Assembly (NCBI GenBank): GCA_018399915.1
Contig: JAGYNW010000084.1
Location: forward strand, 1-8,324
DNA length: 8,324 nucleotides
From: Candidatus Omnitrophota bacterium
GTDB lineage: Bacteria; Omnitrophota; Gorgyraeia; Zapsychrales; Zapsychraceae
Reading direction: 5' to 3'
Shown: piece after piece, positions 1 through 5,898 of the stretch
How the letters are laid out: each line of letters opens with the position of its first letter
Position numbering within the stretch: position 1 is the stretch's first letter
Program-made: the position numbers and the translations under genes
The notes under the pieces: model-generated
Told to the model about the DNA's origin: nothing
The model's input: the letters and a program-made list of their open reading frames with translations, nothing else
Database searches by the model: none

Positions 1-8
1 TACATCTA

Positions 9-401
9 ATGAATAATCAATTTTACAGCATAATTGAAGGTATTCATACCCGCGACTCACGTTATAACGAAGGTGTTTACGAATTTGTCATGCAGGCCCT
101 TTCCTATACCCAGAAAAAATTCAAGAAGACCAAGCATGTGAAGGCAGAAGAATTGCTGCTCGGCATTAAAGAGCTATTGATGAACATGTTCGGGCCTATG
201 ACCCTGACGGTCTTGCAGCATTGGGGTGTGAACAGCACTGAGGATTTTGGAAATATTGTGTGCAATCTTGTTGAAGATAAGGTTTTGTCTCAATCCGAAG
301 AAGATGATTTCGATAAATTCAAAGACGGGTATGATTTTCAAGAGGTTTTCGGCGCAGAATATCAGAAGCGCTTGGCCAGGAAAATCCGACGGCTGCGATA
401 G
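9..401 (+). CDS. Minf_1886-family (Plancto/Verruco-restricted) conserved protein of unknown function
   Basis: A 130-residue protein with no known function. It has the pattern I associate with the Minf_1886 / 'Plancto_Ver' family (TIGR04138): an N-terminal RDSRY followed by an aromatic-rich YEFV helix (residues about 16-28), a central KHVKAEELLLGIKE stretch (about 43-56), then FGPM, a VLQHWGV segment, TEDFGNIV and NLVED, and a late GYDFQEVFG. The C-terminus is basic (KRLARKIRRLR). I see no signal peptide or membrane segment, so it is probably cytoplasmic and mostly helical. The length is normal for the family. The ATG at position 9 fits the family's usual start, but only 8 bases lie upstream, so no ribosome binding site can be judged and an earlier start outside the window cannot be excluded. 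It is followed by an intrinsic terminator, so it probably ends a transcription unit separate from recG. Family membership is recalled from sequence pattern, not from a search. Confidence 0.85.
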   Translation: MNNQFYSIIEGIHTRDSRYNEGVYEFVMQALSYTQKKFKKTKHVKAEELLLGIKELLMNMFGPMTLTVLQHWGVNSTEDFGNIVCNLVEDKVLSQSEEDDFDKFKDGYDFQEVFGAEYQKRLARKIRRLR

Positions 402-469
402 GGATCTTTTTAGCGCTCTGTTAAGTTACCAGGAATGCTGGAAATCATTAAAAATACAGATACAATAGT

Positions 470-498
470 AAACAAGCAATCACGCTTGTTTTTTTTTT
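470..498 (+). terminator. Rho-independent terminator after the Minf_1886-like gene
   Basis: The arm AAACAAGC (470-477) and the arm GCTTGTTT (484-491) form an 8-bp perfect stem with a 6-base AATCAC loop. The T-run continues to 498, giving ten consecutive T residues from 489. This is a classical intrinsic terminator on the + strand. The reverse orientation has no comparable T-tract, so it is one-directional. It lies about 70 bases after the stop at 399-401 and about 115 bases before recG, separating the two genes. Confidence 0.85.
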
Positions 499-612
499 GT
501 AATTTTTTTGGCTTTTTCCCCAGGATTAGAATTTTTAAAAACTTTTTTTTCTTTTTTGAGCCGAAAGAATTATTGACGAATAATGATCAGGTACAACTGA
601 GGGTTTAATCCG
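499..612 (+). other. T-rich spacer and recG upstream region with ribosome binding site
   Basis: The stretch from 499 to about 558 is dominated by T-runs interrupted by few other bases, ending in a polypyrimidine block (CTTTTTTTTCTTTTTTG region, about 543-559). A TTGACG hexamer (573-578) resembles a -35 box, but no good -10 lies at the expected distance. GAGGG at 599-603 sits 9 bases before the recG ATG at 613 and is the likely Shine-Dalgarno. recG must be transcribed from here because a terminator lies just upstream, but the exact promoter cannot be read. Confidence 0.45.
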
Positions 613-2700
613 ATGACCATGCAAAAATTGAATGAAGTTTCTGTCCGGTTTGTGAAGGGCGTTGGTCCGGCAAAGTCCCGATTGTTCATGAATCTGGGCA
701 TAGAGACGATTGAAGACCTCCTGAATTTTTTCCCTCGCAGGTATGAGGACAGGCGGCACATTACCCCGATTGCGCAGGTCCAGCTGGGTGAGGGACAGAC
801 CATTATGGGTACGGTTATCCGTAAGGCTTCTAAAAAAAGTTGGCATACCCGCAAACATGTGCTGGATGTGATCATTGATGATAAATCCGGACGCATGGCC
901 TGTACATGGTTCAATCAGCCTTATCTTGAGCATTATTTTAAGACGGGAAAGACCGTGGTTTGTTATGGCAAGGTAGACATGTACAAAAATCATTTGCAAA
1001 TGGTCTCACCTGAATATGAAATCATTGAAGCTGAGCAAGAAAGCTTGTCCTTGAAACGTATTGTTCCGATCTATCCTTTGACGCGCGGTGTTACGCAGCG
1101 ATTTTTGCGTAAAGTTATTATGAGTTGTATCGAAGATTATCAAGATAGTCTGGAGGATGAGCTGCCGGTTCCTATCAGAAATAAATACAGGCTATATAAT
1201 ATTAAGCGAAGTATTGAGAATATCCATTTCCCTGAGAATTTTGAAGATCAAGAGAATGCCCTTAAACGGATTTCCTTTGAAGAGTTTTATTTTTATCAAT
1301 TGTCCATACTTTTGCGTCGCGTGAATTTAAAGCAAAAAACAGGATGTGCGCATACGCTTTCAGACAGTCAGGTCTTAAATTTTGTCCATGCGTTTTCTTT
1401 TGAACTTACTTCTGCGCAAAAACGGGTGATACGCGAGATCCGCGCGGATATGGCGCAACCCGCGCCTATGTTGCGACTTTTGCAAGGAGATGTGGGTTGC
1501 GGGAAGACCCTGGTCGCTTTTTTTGGTTGTTATAACGCGTTTATTAATAAAAAACAGTCAGCGATCATGGCGCCGACTGAAATTCTGGCATCCCAGCATT
1601 ATCAGAATGTTCAGCAAATGATCACCTCTGGGGTGTTCGGGAAAATGAAAGTGGCGTTTATCTCCAGTGGATTATCACGCACAGAAAAAGAAACTATTCA
1701 TGCTCAAATACATAATGGTTCCATTGATATTGTGATCGGCACGCACGCCTTGATCAGTGAAGGGGTGGTCTTTAAGGATTTGAGTTTTGCTGTTATTGAT
1801 GAGCAGCATAAGTTCGGCGTCAGGCAAAGATCTTTGTTGTCGCAAAAAGGAAATAATCCTGATGTATTGATCATGACGGCTACGCCGATCCCAAGAACTT
1901 TATATATCAGTCTATATGGGGATATGGATATTTCTGTGATTGATGAGATGCCACCGGGCAGAGGCAATATTCGGACGGAATTGTTCAGACTAGAGGCGCA
2001 GGAACAGGTCTATGCCAGGATCAAACAGGAGCTGAAGAAAGGAAGTCAGGCATACTTTGTATATCCACTTATCGAAGAATCGGACAAGCTTGATCTGAAA
2101 GCGGCTATGGGGATGTACGCGGACTTTCAGAAAAATATTTTTAAAGAATACCGGGTTGGGCTTATCCACGGGAGATTATCCAGAGAGGAGACGGCCGATG
2201 TTATGCGGCGTTTTAAGGCCCAAGAAATTGATATTTTGGTCGCCACAACAGTGGTGGAGGTAGGGGTTGACGTTCCCAATGCAAGTGTTATGGTAATAGA
2301 GCATGCCGAGAGGTTTGGGCTTTCACAACTGCATCAATTGCGGGGCCGGATAGGCCGGGGCGGTAAAGACAGCCTGTGTTTGCTGGTGGGGGATGCGAAG
2401 AGTCCGGAAGGGAGCAAGCGCCTTGATGCGATCGTTTCTACTAATGACGGGTTTAAGATCGCCCAGCAAGATCTGATGCTCAGGGGGCCCGGCCATTTTT
2501 TCGGAAGACATCAGCATGGTTTCAGTGAGTTGAAGGTCGCCAATCCAGCCACCCAGTTGGATCTTTTGGCATTAGCCCGTAAAGAGGCATTGGCCTTGAG
2601 CCGCAGTGATCCGCGATTAGAAAAAGAGACGAATCAAGGGATCAGGGAAATTATCCTCAAGAGATATCCGGAGTATTTAAAGATGGTGCAGGCAGGTTGA
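613..2700 (+). CDS. recG: ATP-dependent DNA helicase RecG
   Basis: RecG is a monomeric double-stranded-DNA translocase that remodels stalled replication forks and Holliday junctions. The 695 residues match the family's usual length. The N-terminal wedge/OB region covers about 1-260, with a helix-hairpin-helix-like VKGVGPAKS (14-22). The helicase core follows: TSAQKRV (266-272), Walker A GDVGCGKT (292-299), APTEILA (320-326), the DEQHKFGV box (396-403), TATPIPRT (422-429), ATTVVEVGVDVPNA (544-557) and QLRGRIGRGG (575-584). The C-terminal translocation (TRG) region DGFKIAQQDLMLRGPG (612-627) continues into GRHQHG (631-636). The DEQH form and the TRG motif separate RecG from Mfd and PriA. Two small departures from the common consensus are Cys in place of Ser in Walker A and RHQHG in place of TRQSG. 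The start has GAGGG nine bases upstream; the ATG at 619 is an alternative. The reading frame is intact and the stop codon lies within a strong hairpin. Confidence 0.97.
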   Translation: MTMQKLNEVSVRFVKGVGPAKSRLFMNLGIETIEDLLNFFPRRYEDRRHITPIAQVQLGEGQTIMGTVIRKASKKSWHTRKHVLDVIIDDKSGRMACTWFNQPYLEHYFKTGKTVVCYGKVDMYKNHLQMVSPEYEIIEAEQESLSLKRIVPIYPLTRGVTQRFLRKVIMSCIEDYQDSLEDELPVPIRNKYRLYNIKRSIENIHFPENFEDQENALKRISFEEFYFYQLSILLRRVNLKQKTGCAHTLSDSQVLNFVHAFSFELTSAQKRVIREIRADMAQPAPMLRLLQGDVGCGKTLVAFFGCYNAFINKKQSAIMAPTEILASQHYQNVQQMITSGVFGKMKVAFISSGLSRTEKETIHAQIHNGSIDIVIGTHALISEGVVFKDLSFAVIDEQHKFGVRQRSLLSQKGNNPDVLIMTATPIPRTLYISLYGDMDISVIDEMPPGRGNIRTELFRLEAQEQVYARIKQELKKGSQAYFVYPLIEESDKLDLKAAMGMYADFQKNIFKEYRVGLIHGRLSREETADVMRRFKAQEIDILVATTVVEVGVDVPNASVMVIEHAERFGLSQLHQLRGRIGRGGKDSLCLLVGDAKSPEGSKRLDAIVSTNDGFKIAQQDLMLRGPGHFFGRHQHGFSELKVANPATQLDLLALARKEALALSRSDPRLEKETNQGIREIILKRYPEYLKMVQAG

Positions 2701-2720
2701 AATGCGAAGCATTTCAGCCT
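2694..2720 (+). repeat. Long hairpin spanning the recG stop codon
   Basis: Positions 2694-2705 pair with 2709-2720 as a 12-bp stem (one T-G wobble at 2697/2717) around a GAA triloop; the tip GCGAAGC is a sequence known to form an unusually stable mini-hairpin in DNA. The recG stop codon (2698-2700) lies in the 5' arm. No T-tract follows, so it is not a standard intrinsic terminator. It may act as an mRNA 3'-end stabiliser or be one copy of a dispersed palindromic (REP-like) element. Only one copy is visible in this window. The 3' arm overlaps a second palindrome, GCCTTAAGGC (2717-2726), which would compete with it. Confidence 0.6.
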
Positions 2721-2726
2721 TAAGGC

Positions 2727-2903
2727 GCAACTTATTGAAGTCATAGTCAAGAGACAATGACGATTATTAAACGGATCAGCACAGAAAAATATTTAAAAAA
2801 GTTTTTAAATTATTTTAATGGATGCAAATTTGAATTATTTATATTAACATTAATAATCTTAATTTCTAAAAATGGGATTCTCCCTCTTCTTTATATTAAA
2901 ATA
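2727..2903. other. AT-rich intergenic region between recG and rsmD
   Basis: I see no gene here. The DNA becomes strongly AT-rich from about 2784 to 2903. It holds a perfect all-A/T inverted repeat (2791-2798 with 2803-2810). Weak promoter-like pieces include TTGAAT (2830-2835) with AATAAT 16 bases later (2852-2857), and TATATT (2892-2897) or TAAAAT (2897-2902) without a convincing -35. In such AT-rich sequence these matches mean little individually, but the region is the natural place for the rsmD-coaD promoter. GCGCAACT (2725-2732) is complementary to AGTTGCGC (2903-2910), bracketing the AT-rich core. Confidence 0.4.
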
Positions 2904-2960
2904 GTTGCGCGGCATTGAGGAATAGCTTAATGCCTGTTCTCATTTAAGGGGGGACCCGCT
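2904..2960 (+). promoter_or_regulatory. Possible structured leader upstream of rsmD
   Basis: Immediately after the AT-rich stretch, base composition changes sharply. GGCATTGAG (2911-2919) pairs with CTTAATGCC (2926-2934) to form a 9-bp stem (one G-T wobble) with a GAATAG loop. A run of six G residues (2948-2953) followed by ACCCGC (2954-2959) comes next; CCGC (2956-2959) could alternatively pair with GCGG (2909-2912). I do not recognise any known riboswitch class, tRNA or other RNA family here. It may be a 5' leader structure of the rsmD transcript or a small RNA; this is inferred from pairing only. Confidence 0.3.
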
Positions 2961-2995
2961 AAACGTTGCTGTAACTTTCTGAAAAAATTTACTAT

Positions 2996-3577
2996 ATGAA
3001 AATTCTTGGGGGAAAATATAAAAATCGGAACTTCTACATGCCCAGTGGCATACGTCCTACCCAAAACATGATCAGAAAAGCGGTCTTTGATATGATCGGC
3101 GGGGATCTTAATGGCATTGATTTTCTGGAATTATTTGCCGGAAGTGGGGCAATGGGGCTGGAATCTTTGTCCCGCAGATCCCGCCGGACCACATTCATTG
3201 AAAAAGATCCTAAGTGCGCCCAGGTTATACGTGAGAACCTGGACCTTTTGAATTTGGAAAATCCCCAAGGCCAAGCTGCTTTGTGGGAAATTTTTAATAT
3301 TGATGCCTTTGTAGCCATAAAGTTGTTTGCCGAGCAAAAAAGAACGTTTGATGTTGTCTATGTGGATCCGCCTTATAGTCGAGGCCTGGCAAAAAAAATC
3401 TTGAAAACCCTGAAGGCATATGATATATTACACCCTAATTCGCTTCTCATCATTGAGCATAAAAAAGATGAAATACTGCCCCAACAGGAAGGGCGGTTTT
3501 TTCTTTTTAGAGAAAAAAAGTACGGATCGACAGTGATATCCTTATATAAGATTGCAAACAATAAAGATCATGAATAG
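2996..3577 (+). CDS. rsmD: 16S rRNA (guanine(966)-N(2))-methyltransferase RsmD
   Basis: RsmD uses S-adenosylmethionine to methylate N2 of G966 (E. coli numbering) in 16S rRNA during 30S assembly. The 193 residues are a usual family length. Family marks are the N-terminal GGKYKNR (5-11), RPTQNMIRKAVFD (20-32), the SAM-binding glycine loop ELFAGSGAMGLE (45-56) followed by SLSR, acidic FIEKD (67-71), and the catalytic DPPY box (124-127), typical of exocyclic-amino methyltransferases. The C-terminal KKYGSTVISLYK (174-185) is also characteristic. The ATG at 2996 is the only sensible start because an in-frame stop TAA lies at 2972-2974. No clear Shine-Dalgarno is present (the upstream bases are A/T-rich), which may make initiation inefficient or leader-dependent. 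The last 8 bases overlap the start of coaD, a pairing found in many bacteria. Confidence 0.96.
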   Translation: MKILGGKYKNRNFYMPSGIRPTQNMIRKAVFDMIGGDLNGIDFLELFAGSGAMGLESLSRRSRRTTFIEKDPKCAQVIRENLDLLNLENPQGQAALWEIFNIDAFVAIKLFAEQKRTFDVVYVDPPYSRGLAKKILKTLKAYDILHPNSLLIIEHKKDEILPQQEGRFFLFREKKYGSTVISLYKIANNKDHE

Positions 3578-4055
3578 AACAGCTATCTATCCCGGAAGTT
3601 TTGATCCGCTTACCTATGGGCATTTGGATCTCATCAAACGGGCATCGCGCCTTTTTGATAAAGTGATCGTGGGTGTTGCCAATAATACACGCAAACAAAC
3701 CCTTTTCACGGCTCAAGAAAGGTTTCAGATGTTGAAGCAGGCGACCAAGGGGATCAAGGGCGTTACGGTTGAACTCTTTGACGGTCTGGTTATTAAATAC
3801 GCACACAAACATAAAACCAATATTTTGATCCGGGGTTTGCGTGTCATATCGGATTTTGACTATGAGGTCCAGATGGCTATGACGAACCGCAGGCTGGATC
3901 AAAAGATCGAGACTCTTCTTTTAGTCCCATCCGAAGGGGTGACTTTTTTATCGTCGTCATTGATCAAAGAGGCGGCTTCTTTAGGCGCGGATATTTCTTC
4001 TTTTGTTCCGGCTGTAGTTCAGAAAAAAATGAAAAAGAAATTGTCTGTGGCCTAA
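3570..4055 (+). CDS. coaD: Pantetheine-phosphate adenylyltransferase (CoaD)
   Basis: CoaD transfers AMP from ATP to 4'-phosphopantetheine, giving dephospho-CoA, the penultimate step of CoA synthesis. From the ATG at 3570 the protein is 161 residues, the normal length. The first strand and nucleotidyltransferase signature AIYPGSFDPLTYGH (5-18) contains the T-x-G-H motif. RGLR (88-91) with DFDYE (95-99) and NRRLD (106-110) form the phosphate and pantetheine pocket, and PSEGVTFLSSSLIKE (120-134) carries the second conserved ATP-binding loop. An in-frame TTG at 3552 would add six residues, but homologues start directly before the first strand, so the ATG is chosen. The start codon lies inside the 3' end of rsmD (ATGAATAG overlap), with only a weak AAAGA upstream, so translational coupling to rsmD is likely. 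Its product supplies CoA and the ACP prosthetic group used by the fab genes downstream. Confidence 0.96.
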   Translation: MNRTAIYPGSFDPLTYGHLDLIKRASRLFDKVIVGVANNTRKQTLFTAQERFQMLKQATKGIKGVTVELFDGLVIKYAHKHKTNILIRGLRVISDFDYEVQMAMTNRRLDQKIETLLLVPSEGVTFLSSSLIKEAASLGADISSFVPAVVQKKMKKKLSVA

Positions 4056-4071
4056 TTTTAATTAATATAGG

Positions 4072-4077
4072 TATAAT
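4072..4077 (+). promoter_or_regulatory. Perfect TATAAT -10 box just upstream of yceD
   Basis: TATAAT at 4072-4077 matches the sigma-70 -10 consensus exactly and lies in the 34-base coaD-yceD gap. No good -35 hexamer is seen 16-18 bases upstream, and there is no TG extension. A start about 7 bases downstream would fall near 4084, leaving only about 5-6 bases of leader before the ATG at 4090. It could provide a second promoter for the yceD-rpmF-plsX-fab genes. Confidence 0.5.
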
Positions 4078-4089
4078 AGTTTTGATTTT

Positions 4090-4506
4090 ATGAAGATACA
4101 TATTCGCGATATCCCCGAAGAAGGATTAGCGCTCAACAGTACTTTTCCGAACGATTTGATCGACAAAAGGGAAGATGACGGCTTGACGTTCATTGAGCCT
4201 TTGGACTTACATCTTAAGGTTTATAAGGCGCAGGATGAATTGATCGTCCATATAGGGACGCGAGGAAAGTTTCACGCTTTTTGTTCCCGCTGCCTGACGG
4301 ATGTAAAGCAGGATTATAAAACTCAGGCAGACCTGTTTTACCAGATAGAGAGCCGGGGTGCGGATTTTATCGATATAACGGAGGATCTCCGTCAGGAAAT
4401 ATTATTGAATTTGCCTGATAGAGTGCTTTGCTGCAAGGACTGTCAAGGGATCTGTCCTCAGTGTGGTACAAATTTAAATGAAAATAAATGCAACTGTAAA
4501 GAATAA
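4090..4506 (+). CDS. yceD: YceD/DUF177 family protein (23S rRNA accumulation protein)
   Basis: Proteins of the DUF177/YceD family are linked to accumulation of 23S rRNA and are usually encoded directly before rpmF, as here. The 138 residues begin with the family-like MKIHIRDIPEEG. The central CSRCL (65-69) is the hallmark CxRCL segment, followed by the acidic DFIDITEDLRQEILLNLP (92-109). The C-terminus holds CCKDCQGICPQCG (114-126) and a final CNC (134-136), giving nine cysteines in all. The C115/C118 and C122/C125 pairs look like a zinc ribbon. No signal peptide or membrane segment is seen. No Shine-Dalgarno lies before the ATG, and the TATAAT box is so close that the transcript may be almost leaderless. 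The gap to rpmF is 81 bases. Confidence 0.9.
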   Translation: MKIHIRDIPEEGLALNSTFPNDLIDKREDDGLTFIEPLDLHLKVYKAQDELIVHIGTRGKFHAFCSRCLTDVKQDYKTQADLFYQIESRGADFIDITEDLRQEILLNLPDRVLCCKDCQGICPQCGTNLNENKCNCKE

Positions 4507-4570
4507 GGTGTCTATGGTTCATGGCCGGTAAACCTATAAGGTTTTCACGCATGGCTGCCAGATCACTGTT

Positions 4571-4577
4571 AAGGAGG
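4571..4577 (+). promoter_or_regulatory. Strong Shine-Dalgarno of rpmF
   Basis: AAGGAGG is a near-perfect anti-16S match 10 bases before the rpmF ATG at 4588. It is the strongest ribosome binding site in the window and fixes the start, as expected for an abundant ribosomal protein. Upstream in the same gap, AAACCT (4530-4535) can pair with AGGTTT (4539-4544), while AACC (4531-4534) can instead pair with GGTT (4516-4519). Confidence 0.85.
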
Positions 4578-4587
4578 AATAAATACA

Positions 4588-4791
4588 ATGGCTCATCCTA
4601 AAAGACAACATTCGCGCCAAAGACAGCGCAAACGAAGAACGCATGACGGGATCGCGATCCCCAGTTTAACGGCATGTTCGCACTGCGGCAAGCCGGTAGT
4701 TCCGCACAGAGTATGTCCTTTTTGTGGGTTTTATAAAGGAAAACCAGTAGTGGCGATAAAAGTCAAAGAAGAAAAAAAAGACGAGAAATAA
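4588..4791 (+). CDS. rpmF: Large ribosomal subunit protein bL32
   Basis: A small, highly basic protein of the 50S subunit. The 67 residues match bL32: the MAHPKRQHSRQRQRKRR-type N-terminus (typically 'vPKrr.SksrrrrRR'), HDGIAIPSLTAC (19-30) and a zinc ribbon with C30/C33 and C43/C46 separated by PVVPHRV. It is therefore the cysteine-containing (zinc-binding, C+) form rather than the cysteine-free paralogue made under zinc limitation. The C-terminal tail (KVKEEKKDEK) is charged and variable, as is usual. The position between yceD and plsX is conserved across many bacteria. It has the strong AAGGAGG site upstream. Confidence 0.96.
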   Translation: MAHPKRQHSRQRQRKRRTHDGIAIPSLTACSHCGKPVVPHRVCPFCGFYKGKPVVAIKVKEEKKDEK

Positions 4792-4845
4792 GCTCGCTTT
4801 AAAGCCCTTAAATTTTCCAATTTATAACAGAAGGGAACCTTGTAA

Positions 4846-5835
4846 ATGAAGATTGTCGTTGATGCGATGGGGGGCGATCATGCCCCGGGTGCGACTATTG
4901 AAGGAGTGGTGGACGCGGTTAATGATTTTCATGTTCATGTGGCCGTAATAGGTTTAGAAAATGAGATCATCAAAGAATTAGAGAAATATCAATATCCCAA
5001 AGAGCTTATCGAGATAATTCACGCGCCTGAAGTGGTAGGCATGCATGAACCCGCCGCTGTTTCATTACGCCGGAAGAAAAAATCCTCTATTTCTTTGGGC
5101 CTGGATCTGCTTAAGCAATCCTCTCAATACAATGCCTTTGTCAGCGCAGGTAATACCGGCGCGGTTGTGTCAGCCGCGACTGTCAAGTTGCGAATGATGC
5201 CTGGTGTTGACAGAGCGGCCATCGGGTTGGTCATTCCTACGCTCAAGAAATTTTCATTCTTGATCGATGTGGGTGCCAATACCGCTCCCAAACACCAGCA
5301 TTTGGTACAGTCTGCCCAGATGTCGGAAGTCTATGTCCGGGAAGTTTTAGGTGTTGCTTCCCCTACGGTAGGATTGTTGAACATTGGAGAAGAAGAGACC
5401 AAGGGTTCGGATTTTGAGAAGGAGACGCATAAACTTATGGAAGAGAAGGTGAAAGGGTTCATCGGAAATATCGAAGCGAATGAAGTTTTTTCCGGCAAGG
5501 CCGACTGCATTATTTGTGACGGATATGTCGGAAATATTGTGATCAAGATCTCCGAAGGCCTTATGGAGTCAGCCGGAACCCTTTTAAAAAGAGAAATAAA
5601 GAAAAGCCCTTTAGCGATGCTGGGGGCTTTTTTAATGAAGACAAACCTGAAACATATTAAAAAATACGCGGATTATAGTGAATATGGCGGGGCCCCGCTT
5701 TTAGGTGTCAATGGCATTGTCATGATTGGTCACGGTCGTTCTTCCCCCAAGGCGATTAAGAATGCGATCAGCGCGACCATGCGTGAAGTCGATCATAATA
5801 TTATTGAGGCAATGCGAAAAGAAGTTGCCGTGTAG
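4846..5835 (+). CDS. plsX: Phosphate acyltransferase PlsX
   Basis: PlsX converts acyl-ACP and phosphate to acyl-phosphate, the donor used by PlsY to acylate glycerol-3-phosphate; it is a peripheral membrane enzyme. The 329 residues match the family length. Motifs in order are DAMGGDHAPG (6-15), VSAGNTGA (99-106), the DVGAN turn (141-145), NIGEEETKGS (179-188), GNIEANEVFSGKADCIICDGYVGN split across 207-230, and EYGGAPLLGVNG (279-290) with IGHGRS (294-299) near the C-terminus. AGGGA (4832-4836) lies 9 bases before the ATG. The 54-base gap from rpmF shows no terminator; it has a TATAAC (4823-4828) without a -35, so read-through from rpmF seems likely. In some Gram-positive bacteria plsX is controlled by FapR, but I see no recognisable operator here. 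Confidence 0.97.
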   Translation: MKIVVDAMGGDHAPGATIEGVVDAVNDFHVHVAVIGLENEIIKELEKYQYPKELIEIIHAPEVVGMHEPAAVSLRRKKKSSISLGLDLLKQSSQYNAFVSAGNTGAVVSAATVKLRMMPGVDRAAIGLVIPTLKKFSFLIDVGANTAPKHQHLVQSAQMSEVYVREVLGVASPTVGLLNIGEEETKGSDFEKETHKLMEEKVKGFIGNIEANEVFSGKADCIICDGYVGNIVIKISEGLMESAGTLLKREIKKSPLAMLGAFLMKTNLKHIKKYADYSEYGGAPLLGVNGIVMIGHGRSSPKAIKNAISATMREVDHNIIEAMRKEVAV

Positions 5836-5898
5836 TTGGGTTAAGGAAGATGACTTGGCAGAGAACCGAATGCTGATCACTAGATAAAGGAATACAAA

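Noticed and set aside
247..468. 73-codon + strand frame overlapping the end of the Minf_1886-like gene
   Set aside because: It is the +1 shadow of a conserved coding region, has no ribosome binding site and no family-like sequence, and ends just before the terminator.
573..601. TTGACG as the -35 of a recG promoter
   Set aside because: No reasonable -10 hexamer is found at 16-18 bases; the nearest candidates are too close.
535..999. Minus-strand open frame of 154 codons
   Set aside because: It lies mostly antisense to the well-supported recG N-terminus, has no recognisable domain, and begins inside recG; it is a shadow of the real gene.
2904..2970. tRNA or known riboswitch in the rsmD upstream region
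   Set aside because: There is no T-loop motif, acceptor stem or recognisable conserved core of TPP, cobalamin, SAM, glycine, c-di-GMP, fluoride or preQ1 classes.
3552..3569. TTG start adding six residues to CoaD
   Set aside because: The ATG at 3570 gives a protein beginning directly before the conserved first strand, as in homologues, and the classic stop-start overlap with rsmD.
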